A program made the translations under genes and the position numbers. Below are positions 55,637 to 63,925 of a stretch of DNA of 64,000 bases, piece after piece; position 1 is the stretch's first letter, and every line of letters begins with the position of its first letter. This DNA comes from Gracilibacillus dipsosauri (GTDB taxonomy: Bacteria > Bacillota > Bacilli > Bacillales > Amphibacillaceae). The stretch spans positions 210,428-274,427 of the forward strand of contig NZ_QGTD01000011.1 of NCBI RefSeq assembly GCF_003176895.1. The letters are read 5' to 3'. Under the pieces are notes generated by a model. It made no database searches. It had not been told where the DNA came from and saw nothing but the letters and a program-made list of their open reading frames with translations.

Positions 55637-56041
55637 ATGAAGGCTCAATCCTCTGTGCAAATTAATAAAGAATGGGATATTGTCGGGGCAAGACAAATGG
55701 GACGTGAAAAAGCGAAAGAATTGGGATTTGGTAGCGTCGATCAAGCACGGATTGCCACTGCGATTTCAGAACTAGCACGAAACATCTATCTATACGCTCA
55801 AAGAGGTAGAATTCATGTTGAAGTGATCAATGATTTAAATAAAAAAGGCCTAAAGATTATCGCGCAAGATGAAGGACCCGGAATAGCAGATATTAGTAAA
55901 GTGATGGAGGATGGTTACTCAACATCAGGTGGTCTGGGAGCTGGTTTGCCAGGTGTGAAAAGATTAATGGATGAATTTGATATCCTTTCTGACAAAGAAA
56001 AAGGAACGACAATTAGTGCGATCAAATGGGTAAGATCATAA
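55637..56041 (+). CDS. rsbT: Serine/threonine kinase RsbT
   Basis: 134-residue GHKL-fold kinase that phosphorylates RsbS and RsbR, then leaves the stressosome to activate RsbU. The N-box helix is ATAISELARNIYLYAQRG, and the ATP lid region has DEGPGIADI and STSGGLGAGLPGVKRLMDEF. The ATG at 55637 behind GGAGGAG is preferred over the GTG at 55631, which lies within that site. A hairpin of AAGGCTG and CAGCCTT (56043-56092) follows and may attenuate transcription into rsbU. Confidence 0.94.
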   Translation: MKAQSSVQINKEWDIVGARQMGREKAKELGFGSVDQARIATAISELARNIYLYAQRGRIHVEVINDLNKKGLKIIAQDEGPGIADISKVMEDGYSTSGGLGAGLPGVKRLMDEFDILSDKEKGTTISAIKWVRS

Positions 56042-56175
56042 TGGAAGGCTGCTTTAAATAGATTTCGATTTCAAAATAGGAGAACAGCCTTGTTTATACA
56101 TATTGCTTCCTAAAATTAATCGCCTGAATTATATGATGTATGGAAATGTTAAAGTCATAATTAGGAGGTAATTCA

Positions 56176-57186
56176 GTGGAGCTAAATAAATTCGATTTTA
56201 ATAATTACCGTGATTTATTAGATCGTTATATTCTTAAACAAGATGAAAGTGCGTTATACCAAGCAGAGCAATTTACCAAATTATCAATGCAGAATAACAT
56301 TTTGCCAGAAGAGTTTATTAACATCCACATCCAAGCATTGAAGGAATTGTATCCGGATCTTCCCAAAGAAATATGTGCATCTCTAAACTTCTTATTAGAG
56401 ACAATGATTTCGTATGGTTTAGCATACCAAGAATTTCAAACATTAAGAGAAAAGCAAGGAGAATTAGAGTCAGAAATTTCTGTTGCTGCAAGTATGCAAC
56501 AAACATTACTATCGACAACAAAGCCAGAAATTTCTGGTTTAGATATAGGAGCAATTAGTGTCCCGGCTAACAGAATGAATGGGGATTATCATCACTTTGT
56601 GAAGGATGAATCAAATAATCTTGGGATTGCCATAGCTGATGTGATTGGGAAAGGCATTCCAGCAGCGTTAGCGATGTCCATGATTAAATATGCGTTAGAT
56701 AGCTTTCCTGAATCCCAGCTTAGCCCGAGCGTAATCTTAGAGAACTTAAACAGGGTAGTAGAAAGAAATGTCGATACCAATATGTTTATTACGATGTTTT
56801 ATGGATTTTTCGATTCGAAAAACAGTGTGTTACAATATGCCTCAGCAGGTCATGAACCTGGCTTCTATTACTGTGCGAAAGAAGACAAATTTATTGAAAT
56901 AAAAGCAAAAGGCTTAGTATTAGGAGTAACACCTGACGCTATTTATGAACAATTCGAGCTAAAGCTAGAAAAAGATGATATTGTTATTCTTCTAACAGAT
57001 GGAGTTACAGAGTGTAGAATTGGAGAACGTTTTATTGAAAGTGAAGAAGTGCTCCATGTTATTCGTCAATATATCCACCTACCTGCACAAGAGGCTGTCG
57101 AAAAAGTGTTCAAGTATTTTGAGAGAATCCAGGATTTTCACCTAAGGGATGACTTCACCTTAATATTTTTGAAAAAAGAGGTTTAA
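56176..57186 (+). CDS. rsbU: Phosphoserine phosphatase RsbU
   Basis: 336-residue PP2C-type phosphatase that dephosphorylates RsbV when bound by RsbT. The N-terminal four-helix RsbT-binding domain (1-85) is followed by a coiled linker (TLREKQGELESEISVAASMQ) and a SpoIIE-type catalytic domain with metal-binding NRMNGDYHHF, GIAIADVIGKGIPAAL, SAGHEPGFYY and VILLTDGVTECR and DDFTLIFLKK. The start is GTG at 56176 behind AGGAGG. Its stop codon is part of the -35 element of the SigB promoter. Confidence 0.95.
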   Translation: MELNKFDFNNYRDLLDRYILKQDESALYQAEQFTKLSMQNNILPEEFINIHIQALKELYPDLPKEICASLNFLLETMISYGLAYQEFQTLREKQGELESEISVAASMQQTLLSTTKPEISGLDIGAISVPANRMNGDYHHFVKDESNNLGIAIADVIGKGIPAALAMSMIKYALDSFPESQLSPSVILENLNRVVERNVDTNMFITMFYGFFDSKNSVLQYASAGHEPGFYYCAKEDKFIEIKAKGLVLGVTPDAIYEQFELKLEKDDIVILLTDGVTECRIGERFIESEEVLHVIRQYIHLPAQEAVEKVFKYFERIQDFHLRDDFTLIFLKKEV

Positions 57187-57206
57187 CGATAAGTGAATGA
57201 GGGTAA
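57181..57206 (+). promoter_or_regulatory. SigB autoregulatory promoter, overlapping the rsbU stop
   Basis: GTTTAA (57181-57186), 14-base spacer, GGGTAA (57201-57206): full agreement with GTTTAA-N14-GGGWAW. The TAA of the -35 is the stop codon of rsbU. It matches the position of the SigB promoter before rsbV in B. subtilis. Confidence 0.9.
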
Positions 57207-57285
57207 ATCTGTAGCATACCCCCTGTATTCATATAGATCGTTTTCATTCACTTTATTTACACTTACTTATATTCGTTTATTACTG

Positions 57286-57312
57286 GTATTAGCAAAGGGC
57301 TGATGCCAGTAT
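57286..57312 (+). other. Strong hairpin in the rsbV leader
   Basis: CTGGTATTAGC and GCTGATGCCAG form an 11-bp stem (two G-U pairs) with a 5-base loop, between the SigB promoter and rsbV. No T-run follows, so it is not an evident terminator. A second inverted repeat, AAGTGAATGA (57191-57200) and TCATTCACTT (57244-57253), overlaps the promoter. Confidence 0.55.
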
Positions 57313-57355
57313 AATTTCCATAACAGGGATAGGTTTTTTAAGGAGGAATAGCACG

Positions 57356-57691
57356 GTGGATTTAAATATTAACATTCTGGGAAATGTCGAAGGTACGAAG
57401 CAGATTTTGAAATTAACTGGTGAGATTGATGCATACACAGCACCTAAACTGAAAGAAGCTTTACTACCGTTAGTGAAAAAAGATGGGGAGCTTGTCATCG
57501 TTGATTTAGAAAATGTGTCTTATATGGATAGTACTGGATTAGGTGTTTTTATTAGTGCGCTAAAAGCAACAAAGGAACATAACAGTGAATTACGACTCGT
57601 ATCGCTACAAGACCGTGTCGAACGATTGTTTGAAATAACAGGTTTAAATAGTATCATTAATATCGATTCAACTGTACAAGGTGGGAATTAA
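57356..57691 (+). CDS. rsbV: Anti-sigma factor antagonist RsbV
   Basis: 111-residue STAS protein. When dephosphorylated by RsbU it binds RsbW and frees SigB. It begins with a basic-poor beta strand, has LTGEIDAYTAPKLKEAL and the phosphorylatable serine in VSYMDSTGLGVFISAL. The GTG at 57356 follows AAGGAGGAA. It is the first gene of the SigB-dependent part of the operon and lies two bases before rsbW. Confidence 0.95.
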   Translation: MDLNINILGNVEGTKQILKLTGEIDAYTAPKLKEALLPLVKKDGELVIVDLENVSYMDSTGLGVFISALKATKEHNSELRLVSLQDRVERLFEITGLNSIINIDSTVQGGN

Positions 57692-57693
57692 AA

Positions 57694-58170
57694 ATGGAAT
57701 CCTTTGACTTCATTGAAATGAAAGTGCCAGCAAAAGCAGAATATGTAGGTGTCGTCAGACTAAGTACATCTGGAATAGCAAATCGTATGGGATTTAGCTA
57801 TGAGGAAATAGAAGACTTAAAAGTAGCCATTTCGGAGGCTATGTCTAATGCTACGACTCATGCCTATGATGAAAAAGATGGTGGAGAGGTTACTGTTGGC
57901 TTCGGATTATATCCAGATCGTCTCGAGGTCATGGTCGCAGATCGAGGTGGAAGCTTTGATTTAAATAAAATCAAGGCAGATATAGGTCCATATCAGAATA
58001 ATCAATCGATAGAAGATTTGCGAGAAGGAGGGTTTGGACTTTTTCTGATCGAAGCATTAATGGATAAAGTCGAAATTAAGAATGATTATGGCGTAATCGT
58101 CCTAATGACAAAATACCTCCGCGAAAATGAGGTGGATATCAATGACGACCAAATCTCAACCACACAGTAA
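57694..58170 (+). CDS. rsbW: Anti-sigma B factor / kinase RsbW
   Basis: 158-residue GHKL kinase that sequesters SigB or phosphorylates RsbV. It has N-box DLKVAISEAMSNATTHAY, the metal/ATP loop VADRGGSFD and the lid LREGGFGLFLIEALMD. Typical length. It overlaps the start of sigB by about 29 bases, ensuring equal synthesis of anti-sigma and sigma. Confidence 0.95.
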   Translation: MESFDFIEMKVPAKAEYVGVVRLSTSGIANRMGFSYEEIEDLKVAISEAMSNATTHAYDEKDGGEVTVGFGLYPDRLEVMVADRGGSFDLNKIKADIGPYQNNQSIEDLREGGFGLFLIEALMDKVEIKNDYGVIVLMTKYLRENEVDINDDQISTTQ

Positions 58171-58933
58171 TCGTGAGGATGAGATTTACCAGTGGATAAG
58201 AACTTTTCAACAAAATCCTGATGATAAAGATACCCAGGAAAAAATCGTTATGACCTATCAAAAACTTGTAAAATCCTTAGCAAGGAAATATGCTAAAAAC
58301 AGTATGATATACGAGGATCTAGAACAGGTAGGCATGCTCGGTTTGCTAGCAGCGATCAGAAGATATGATCCTGACATTGGTAAATCCTTTGAATCTTTTG
58401 CTATTCCCACGATCATTGGTGAAATCAAACGATTTATTCGTGATAAAACATGGAGTGTTCATGTTCCTCGAAGAATTAAAGAACTTGGACCTAAAATCAA
58501 AAATGCCATAGATCGGTTAACACAAGAGAATCAAAAATCTCCATCTATTAAAGAAATTGCCAATTATCTAGAAGTTTCCGAAGAAGAAATCCTAGAAACC
58601 ATGGAGATGGGGCAAAGCTATAATGCCCTTTCTGTTGATAGAAAAATTGAAGCAGATTCAGATGGTAGTGAGGTTTCAATACTAGATATCATCGGAAAAA
58701 GTGATAAAGGCTATGAGGACATTGATCGAGAACTATTACTGGAAAAGATTTTGCCAATACTGAGTGAAAGAGAGCAACAAATATTACGGCATACCTATTT
58801 CGAGAACAGAAGTCAAAAAGAAACTGGTGAATTATTAGGTATTTCCCAAATGCATGTATCAAGAATCCAAAGAAATGCGCTTAAGAAACTAAGAGAAGCG
58901 TTGCATGCAGAGAATCTGGAGGCCATTCGCTAA
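58142..58933 (+). CDS. sigB: RNA polymerase sigma factor SigB
   Basis: 263-residue general stress sigma factor of the group 3 type. Region 2 has MIYEDLEQVGMLGLLAAIRRYDP and SFESFAIPTIIGEIKRFIRDKTWSVHVPRR (in part), region 3 includes IKEIANYLEVSEEEILETMEM, and region 4 has LSEREQQILRHTYFENRSQKETGELLGISQMHVSRIQR (in part). The ATG at 58142 has GAGGTGG six bases before it; the in-frame ATG at 58127 lacks a site. Translation is coupled to rsbW and rsbX (one-base overlap). Confidence 0.96.
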   Translation: MTTKSQPHSNREDEIYQWIRTFQQNPDDKDTQEKIVMTYQKLVKSLARKYAKNSMIYEDLEQVGMLGLLAAIRRYDPDIGKSFESFAIPTIIGEIKRFIRDKTWSVHVPRRIKELGPKIKNAIDRLTQENQKSPSIKEIANYLEVSEEEILETMEMGQSYNALSVDRKIEADSDGSEVSILDIIGKSDKGYEDIDRELLLEKILPILSEREQQILRHTYFENRSQKETGELLGISQMHVSRIQRNALKKLREALHAENLEAIR

Positions 58934-59538
58934 TGCAAAAAAGTCAACAAGTAGAAGTTTCGGTTTTTCAAAAAGCAAAAGATGATAACTATTATTGTGG
59001 TGATAGTTATTTCTATAAAGAAGTAGATGGAACCTTTATTTGTGCATTGGCGGATGGGCTTGGAAGTGGTAAATATGCTAATGAATCTTCCCAGCTTGTA
59101 GTAGATATTATTAGAGAGTATAGTACCCTTCCTTTAAAATTAATAATGAAAAAGTGTAACGAAAGCTTATTTGGGAAGCGTGGTGTAGTGTTAGGAATTC
59201 TACAAATTGATTTAGAAACACAGGAGTATGCCTACACCTCGATTGGGAATATAGGTTTGATGACAATTACTGCTGATTCGATCAAAAAAAGAACCATTCC
59301 ACAAGCAGGATATTTAAGCGGATATGAACGTCCGGTTAAGATAGTCAAGGATCGAGTGGAGGATGGAATGATTTTTGTGATGTTCTCAGATGGAGTAACG
59401 TCTAAAGAAATTTCCAATTCCTACTTTTTACATAAAGAAGTAAACCACATCACAGATACTTTTGCCTATTTATACCAGAATAAATTAAATGATGATACAA
59501 CCTTAATAGCAATGAAATTTGTAGCTGGGACCTCTTGA
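58933..59538 (+). CDS. rsbX: Phosphoserine phosphatase RsbX
   Basis: 201-residue PP2C/SpoIIE-type phosphatase that resets the stressosome by removing phosphate from RsbS and RsbR. It has ALADGLGSGKYANESSQLV, the central YAYTSIGNIGLM, FVMFSDGVTSKEI and NKLNDDTTLIAMKF, carrying the metal aspartates. It is the last gene of the sigB operon; a terminator begins at its stop codon. Confidence 0.93.
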   Translation: MQKSQQVEVSVFQKAKDDNYYCGDSYFYKEVDGTFICALADGLGSGKYANESSQLVVDIIREYSTLPLKLIMKKCNESLFGKRGVVLGILQIDLETQEYAYTSIGNIGLMTITADSIKKRTIPQAGYLSGYERPVKIVKDRVEDGMIFVMFSDGVTSKEISNSYFLHKEVNHITDTFAYLYQNKLNDDTTLIAMKFVAGTS

Positions 59539-59560
59539 TTCAATTCAAGGGGTTCTTTTT
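59527..59560 (+). terminator. Terminator of the sigB operon
   Basis: GACCTCTTGA pairs with TCAAGGGGTTC around a short AT loop, followed by a T-run; overlaps the rsbX stop. Confidence 0.75.
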
Positions 59561-59586
59561 ACGAATGCGCATTGTTTTGATAAAAT
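59558..59586 (+). promoter_or_regulatory. Candidate promoter of tex
   Basis: TTTACG (59558-59563), 17-base spacer, TAAAAT (59581-59586), 31 bases before the GTG start. Confidence 0.45.
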
Positions 59587-59616
59587 GATAAGGATGAGTA
59601 CGAAGGAGGAAATAGT

Positions 59617-61785
59617 GTGTCGGATAAAGAGTCGAAACAATTATTAGTTCAAACGGTAGCGGATAAGACGAAGCTTGGAACGAAGTCGATTACCAGTGTT
59701 ATTGCATTATTAGAAGAAGGTAATACAGTTCCTTTCATCGCAAGATATCGAAAGGAGCAAACAGGTTCATTAGATGAAGTTCAAATAAAGGATATACAAG
59801 AGGCATGGAATTACGCAAAGGCCCTATCTGATAGAAAGCAAGAAGTCATACGCCTTATTGAAGAGCAAGGAAAAATGACCACAGAACTAAAAGCGGATAT
59901 TGAGAAGGCTACGCAATTACAAAAAGTAGAGGATTTATATAGACCTTATAAGCAAAAGAGAAGAACAAGAGCTACAATTGCAAAAGAGAAAGGATTAGAG
60001 CCACTAGCAAAAGAAATCTATCAACAGCAGAATATCTCTTCTATAGAAACAATAGCAGGAGACTATCTATCAGAGGAACATGAATTACATACAACGGAGG
60101 ATGTCCTATCAGGAGTGAAGGACATTATTGCTGAGTGGATAGCAGATGAGCCTACCTATCGAGAAATGATTAGACAGCAAATTTCTCAAAAAGGATTAAT
60201 TCAATCATCTGTGAAAAAAGCAGAATTAGATGAGAAGAAAGTATATGAAATGTACTATGAGTACAGTGAAGCAATTCGATCGATTGTTTCTCACCGGATT
60301 CTAGCATTAAACCGTGGTGAAAAGGAGAAAATACTTAAGATATCAGTGGAAACACCAATCGAAGCAATTATTTCATATTTAGAGAACCAAGTAATTAAGA
60401 AAAATGCCACCTCGCTTGTAAAAGAGCTTTTGCAGCAGACCATCGAAGATAGTTATAGTCGGCTGATTCAACCATCTGTTGAGAGAGAGATTCGATCAAC
60501 TCTTACAGAAAAAGCGGAAGCTCAGGCAATTGAGATATTTTCTAAAAATCTTAAAAATTTACTGCTACAGCCGCCACTTAAAGGGAAATATGTTTTAGGA
60601 GTGGATCCAGCATTTCGAACGGGCTGTAAGCTTGCTGTTATTGATGAAACGGGCCAAGTGAAAGCAATAGATGTGATGTACCCAACAGCTCCTAGAAATG
60701 ATGTAATAGGTGCGGAGAAAAAGGTGCGAAAGCTGTTAGCGGAATTTCCTGTTGAGCTCATTGCTATTGGGAATGGTACGGCATCAAGAGAAACAGAACA
60801 ATTCATTGCTGATACGATTAAAAAGAATGAATTAAATATTGCTTATATAATCGTTAATGAAGCAGGAGCGAGTGTTTACTCTGCTTCGAAGCTAGCAAGA
60901 GAGGAGTTTCCTGATTTACAAGTAGAGGAACGAAGTGCTGTTTCGATTGCTAGAAGGGTTCAAGATCCATTAGCAGAGCTCGTAAAAATCGATCCGAAAT
61001 CGATCGGTGTTGGGCAGTATCAACATGATGTTAGTCAGAAACAATTAAATGAATCCTTGGTATTTGTTGTAGAAACGGCAGTGAACCAGGTTGGAGTGAA
61101 TGTTAATACTGCTTCCTCCTCCTTATTGCAACATGTATCGGGATTAAATAAGACCGTTGCGAACAATATCGTAAAATATCGCAATGAGAATGGTAAGTTT
61201 AAGAACCGAAAAACATTGAAGGATATACCAAGACTTGGTAATAAAACCTATGAGCAAAGTATTGGGTTTTTGCGTGTGATAGAAGGGGATGAACCATTAG
61301 ATAGAACACCAATTCACCCCGAGAGTTACCTGGCAGCTAAGCAGTTGTTAACAGAATTAAATTTATCTACTGAAGACCTTGGAACTGCTCCGTTAAAGAC
61401 AGAGTTGAATCATATAGATAAGAAGCGAATGGCAGAAAAGCTAGGAATAGGTTTACCTACATTAGATGACATGGTAAAAGCTTTAATTAGTCCTAATCGA
61501 GATCCACGTGATGATTTGCCACAACCACTATTGAAGAAAAGTGTATTATCCATGGAGGATCTAACAGAAGGAATGGAATTGCAAGGTACGGTGCGAAATG
61601 TAGTTGACTTTGGTGTATTTGTCGATATCGGCGTCAAACAGGACGGGCTTGTTCATATTTCAAAAATGTCTAATCAATATGTGAAGCATCCTATGGATTT
61701 AGTATCTGTCGGAGATGTGGTCACCGTATGGGTGGATAGTGTTGATCAACATAAGCAAAGAATTGCCTTGACGATGATAAAATGA
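59617..61785 (+). CDS. tex: Tex-type RNA-binding transcription accessory protein
   Basis: 722-residue multidomain nucleic acid-binding protein. It has an N-terminal helical region with NTVPFIARYRKEQTGSLDE, a YqgF-like RNase H fold with VLGVDPAFRTGCKLAVID and AIGNGTASRETE, helix-hairpin-helix repeats around VNTASSSLLQHVSGLNKTVA and IPRLGNKTYEQSIGFLR, and a C-terminal S1 domain from about residue 640 with GTVRNVVDFGVFVDIGVKQDG. The family affects transcription and RNA turnover. The GTG at 59617 follows AAGGAGG. It follows the sigB operon as in B. subtilis (ydcI). Confidence 0.95.
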   Translation: MSDKESKQLLVQTVADKTKLGTKSITSVIALLEEGNTVPFIARYRKEQTGSLDEVQIKDIQEAWNYAKALSDRKQEVIRLIEEQGKMTTELKADIEKATQLQKVEDLYRPYKQKRRTRATIAKEKGLEPLAKEIYQQQNISSIETIAGDYLSEEHELHTTEDVLSGVKDIIAEWIADEPTYREMIRQQISQKGLIQSSVKKAELDEKKVYEMYYEYSEAIRSIVSHRILALNRGEKEKILKISVETPIEAIISYLENQVIKKNATSLVKELLQQTIEDSYSRLIQPSVEREIRSTLTEKAEAQAIEIFSKNLKNLLLQPPLKGKYVLGVDPAFRTGCKLAVIDETGQVKAIDVMYPTAPRNDVIGAEKKVRKLLAEFPVELIAIGNGTASRETEQFIADTIKKNELNIAYIIVNEAGASVYSASKLAREEFPDLQVEERSAVSIARRVQDPLAELVKIDPKSIGVGQYQHDVSQKQLNESLVFVVETAVNQVGVNVNTASSSLLQHVSGLNKTVANNIVKYRNENGKFKNRKTLKDIPRLGNKTYEQSIGFLRVIEGDEPLDRTPIHPESYLAAKQLLTELNLSTEDLGTAPLKTELNHIDKKRMAEKLGIGLPTLDDMVKALISPNRDPRDDLPQPLLKKSVLSMEDLTEGMELQGTVRNVVDFGVFVDIGVKQDGLVHISKMSNQYVKHPMDLVSVGDVVTVWVDSVDQHKQRIALTMIK

Positions 61786-61833
61786 AATGACCTTTAGTGG
61801 GGATTTTAACTTCCCCGCTTATGAATGACAAAT

Positions 61834-61881
61834 AAGGCTTTTCGCTTTACAAAATATGTAGTGAAAAGCCTTAATCATTTT
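61834..61881. terminator. Bidirectional terminator between tex and cmpA
   Basis: AAGGCTTTTCGCT pairs with AGTGAAAAGCCTT around an AT loop. The right arm overlaps the stop codon of the minus-strand cmpA gene. Confidence 0.75.
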
Positions 61882-61984
61882 CTCGTGTACAATAGAAAAA
61901 CCAACATTGATTAAGCAAGCGTATTTGATATTTATCCTTTTGTAAAAAGGCACCTGTCAATTGTTTTTTTAGCCATGTAGGCAT
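61871..61984 (-). CDS. cmpA: Cortex morphogenetic protein CmpA
   Basis: A 37-codon gene between tex and the SprT-like gene on the opposite strand. The product begins MPTWLKKQLTGAFLQKDKYQ and continues with LLNQCWFFY. This matches the B. subtilis sporulation protein CmpA (also 37 residues, with the WLKKQ...AFL...KD.YQI.L.NQCW.FY pattern as I remember it), which works with SpoIVA and ClpXP in quality control of spore envelope assembly. GGAGGGAG lies 6 bases before the ATG. Its place next to the ydcK-like gene also fits. It implies that the organism forms endospores. Confidence 0.93.
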   Translation of the reverse strand: MPTWLKKQLTGAFLQKDKYQIRLLNQCWFFYCTREND

Positions 61985-62086
61985 CGGATCTCCCTCCAGG
62001 TTTATTTTATACTATACTATGTTTATCCATTGAAGGTGTGAATGTTTGTTAGTTGCAGATACATAATCGTGAAAAGGTGAGGACAG

Positions 62087-62542
62087 ATGGATCTTTTAAA
62101 TGAACAGGAGCTAGTAACCATGGTGGAACAGTTATCCAAAAAGTATTTCAACAAACCTTTTGTAGATACTGTTACTTATAATCCCAGATTAAGGACTACT
62201 GGCGGAAGGTATATACCGAGCAAAAGAAGAATTGAGTTAAATCCGAAATATGCGCTTGAATTTGAAAAAGAAGAGCTTATCGGTATAATAAAACATGAAT
62301 TGTGTCATTATCACCTTCATATAGAAGGTAAAGGTTATAAGCATCGTGACAAGGACTTTAGGGAATTATTGAAGAAAACAGGTTCCCCTAGACATTGTCG
62401 ACCACTGCCATCTTTAGAAAGTACTTATCGATATCATTACGAATGTAAAGATTGTCAGCAATCTTTTCCGAGAAAAAGAAAAATCAATCTTTCACGTTAT
62501 CGTTGCGGTAAATGTCATGGTAAGCTACAATTAATAGAATAG
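62087..62542 (+). CDS. SprT-like zinc metalloprotease-fold protein (YdcK)
   Basis: 151-residue SprT family protein. The zinc-binding helix is IKHELCHYHLHIEGKGYKH (the HExxH motif, about residues 64-82). A C-terminal zinc ribbon has CKDCQQSFPRKRKINLSRYRCGKCHG with two CxxC knuckles. Related to eukaryotic SPRTN, but no protease activity is established for the bacterial short form. It is the last protein gene before the tRNA cluster, as ydcK is in B. subtilis. The ATG follows AAAGGTGAGG. Confidence 0.9.
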   Translation: MDLLNEQELVTMVEQLSKKYFNKPFVDTVTYNPRLRTTGGRYIPSKRRIELNPKYALEFEKEELIGIIKHELCHYHLHIEGKGYKHRDKDFRELLKKTGSPRHCRPLPSLESTYRYHYECKDCQQSFPRKRKINLSRYRCGKCHGKLQLIE

Positions 62543-62655
62543 AAGAAATATGCTGCATTCTATTGACGAATATGCTTTTTCTATGTTAAATTATATAAGC
62601 CTTATACAGCGAAGTGATTTTTCGTGTATACATATTAAAAAAGTTGCGAAATCTA

Positions 62656-62684
62656 TTGACAAACATTCTTGTTTGTAGTAATAT
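62656..62684 (+). promoter_or_regulatory. Promoter of the tRNA cluster
   Basis: TTGACA (62656-62661), 17-base spacer, TAATAT (62679-62684), 28 bases before tRNA-Asn. Confidence 0.75.
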
Positions 62685-62711
62685 TTTTAACGTCGCTGAT
62701 AAAAAGATTAT

Positions 62712-62786
62712 TCCACAGTAGCTCAGTGGTAGAGCAATCGGCTGTTAACCGATCGGTCGTAGGTTCGAATCCTACCTGTGGAGCCA
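62712..62786 (+). tRNA. tRNA-Asn (GTT)
   Basis: 75 bases with encoded CCA. Acceptor TCCACAG/CTGTGGA, anticodon GTT, TTCGAAT T-loop. First gene of the cluster. Confidence 0.97.
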
Positions 62787-62787
62787 T

Positions 62788-62878
62788 GGAGAAGTACTCA
62801 AGTGGCTGAAGAGGCGCCCCTGCTAAGGGTGTAGGTCGTGTAAGCGGCGCGAGGGTTCAAATCCCTCCTTCTCCGCCA
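62788..62878 (+). tRNA. tRNA-Ser (GCT)
   Basis: 91 bases with long variable arm and encoded CCA. Acceptor GGAGAAG/CTTCTCC, anticodon GCT. Confidence 0.97.
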
Positions 62879-62888
62879 TTTTTTAATT

Positions 62889-62960
62889 GGCCCGTTGGTC
62901 AAGTGGTTAAGACACCGCCCTTTCACGGCGGTAACACGGGTTCGAATCCCGTACGGGTCA
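62889..62960 (+). tRNA. tRNA-Glu (TTC)
   Basis: 72 bases, CCA not encoded. Acceptor GGCCCGT/ACGGGTC, anticodon TTC, T-loop TTCGAAT. Confidence 0.96.
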
Positions 62961-62979
62961 TTTCTTTAGTTGATTAGAT

Positions 62980-63004
62980 ACTTGGCGCTATGCCAAGTTT
63001 TTCT
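62980..63004 (+). terminator. Hairpin terminator after tRNA-Glu
   Basis: ACTTGGC and GCCAAGT form a 7-bp stem with loop GCTAT, followed by TTTTT. It splits the cluster into at least two transcripts or attenuates it. Confidence 0.7.
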
Positions 63005-63036
63005 ATCACATTTAAAAGAGAATATGTAGATGAGTT

Positions 63037-63113
63037 GGTCCGGTAGTTCAGTTGGTTAGAATGCCTGCCTGTCACGCAGGAGGTCGCGGGTTCGAGTCCC
63101 GTCCGGACCGCCA
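63037..63113 (+). tRNA. tRNA-Asp (GTC)
   Basis: 77 bases with encoded CCA. Acceptor GGTCCGG/CCGGACC, anticodon GTC. Confidence 0.97.
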
Positions 63114-63117
63114 TTGT

Positions 63118-63192
63118 TGGGCTATAGCCAAGCGGTAAGGCAACGGTTTTTGGTACCGTCATGCGCTGGTTCGAATCCAGCTAGCCCAGCCA
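63118..63192 (+). tRNA. tRNA-Gln (TTG)
   Basis: 75 bases with encoded CCA. Acceptor TGGGCTA/TAGCCCA, anticodon TTG. Confidence 0.97.
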
Positions 63193-63303
63193 TTTTGTTT
63201 TTTGTTTTCTATTCGTTTATTAGAATATTACTGCACGACAAAGTTTGATCGTCTTTTCACAAGCTATTCTATTATTTAATGTTTAGTTCAGATGCGATCA
63301 GAA

Positions 63304-63379
63304 GAGCCATTAGCTCAGTTGGTAGAGCATCTGACTTTTAATCAGAGGGTCGGAGGTTCGAATCCTCCATGGCTCACCA
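63304..63379 (+). tRNA. tRNA-Lys (TTT)
   Basis: 76 bases with encoded CCA. Acceptor GAGCCAT/ATGGCTC, anticodon TTT. Preceded by a 111-base gap with no other gene. Confidence 0.97.
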
Positions 63380-63400
63380 TTTCATATACTGTGTGTTTAT

Positions 63401-63484
<84 letters not shown>

Positions 63485-63502
63485 TTTAAAATAAATATCT
63501 CA

Positions 63503-63532
63503 TTGACAGAGTCATTCGCTTTATGATATAAT
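63503..63532 (+). promoter_or_regulatory. Internal promoter for tRNA-Arg and tRNA-Pro
   Basis: TTGACA (63503-63508), 18-base spacer, TATAAT (63527-63532). Both hexamers are perfect. Confidence 0.75.
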
Positions 63533-63553
63533 GATAGATGTCGCTTTTGTTGA

Positions 63554-63630
63554 GCGCCCGTAGCTCAATTGGATAGAGCGTTTGACTACGGATCAAAAGG
63601 TTAGGGGTTCGACTCCTCTCGGGCGCGCCA
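63554..63630 (+). tRNA. tRNA-Arg (ACG)
   Basis: 77 bases with encoded CCA. Acceptor GCGCCCG/CGGGCGC, anticodon ACG. Confidence 0.97.
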
Positions 63631-63634
63631 TTTC

Positions 63635-63711
63635 CGGGAAGTAGCTCAGCTTGGTAGAGCACTTGGTTTGGGACCAAGGGGTCGCAGGTTCAAATCCTGT
63701 CTTCCCGACCA
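63635..63711 (+). tRNA. tRNA-Pro (TGG)
   Basis: 77 bases with encoded CCA. Acceptor CGGGAAG/CTTCCCG, anticodon TGG. Confidence 0.97.
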
Positions 63712-63769
63712 GTCGATATTTATTACTAGATTGTGAAGAACACATTTTATAAACTTTCATATATTATTT

Positions 63770-63800
63770 GCGGGTGTAGTTTAGTGGTAAAACCTCAGCC
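63770..63800 (+). pseudogene. Truncated 5' half of tRNA-Gly
   Basis: 31 bases identical to the first 31 bases of the intact tRNA-Gly at 63926. It covers the acceptor 5' strand, the D arm and the 5' strand of the anticodon stem, and stops at the anticodon loop. Unrelated sequence follows for 125 bases. It contains a tiny frame of 17 codons beginning MSCVRGYF behind AAGGAG that ends in the intact tRNA. It cannot form a tRNA. Confidence 0.85.
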
Positions 63801-63925
63801 ACGAGCGAAACATCTTCCGATTAAACATCGAGTTGTTCCGAAGCATCCATCATCTTTGAATTAACAAGGAGATGCAGGAACATGTCTTGCGTCAGAGGTT
63901 ATTTTATAAAATTTATATTTCACAT

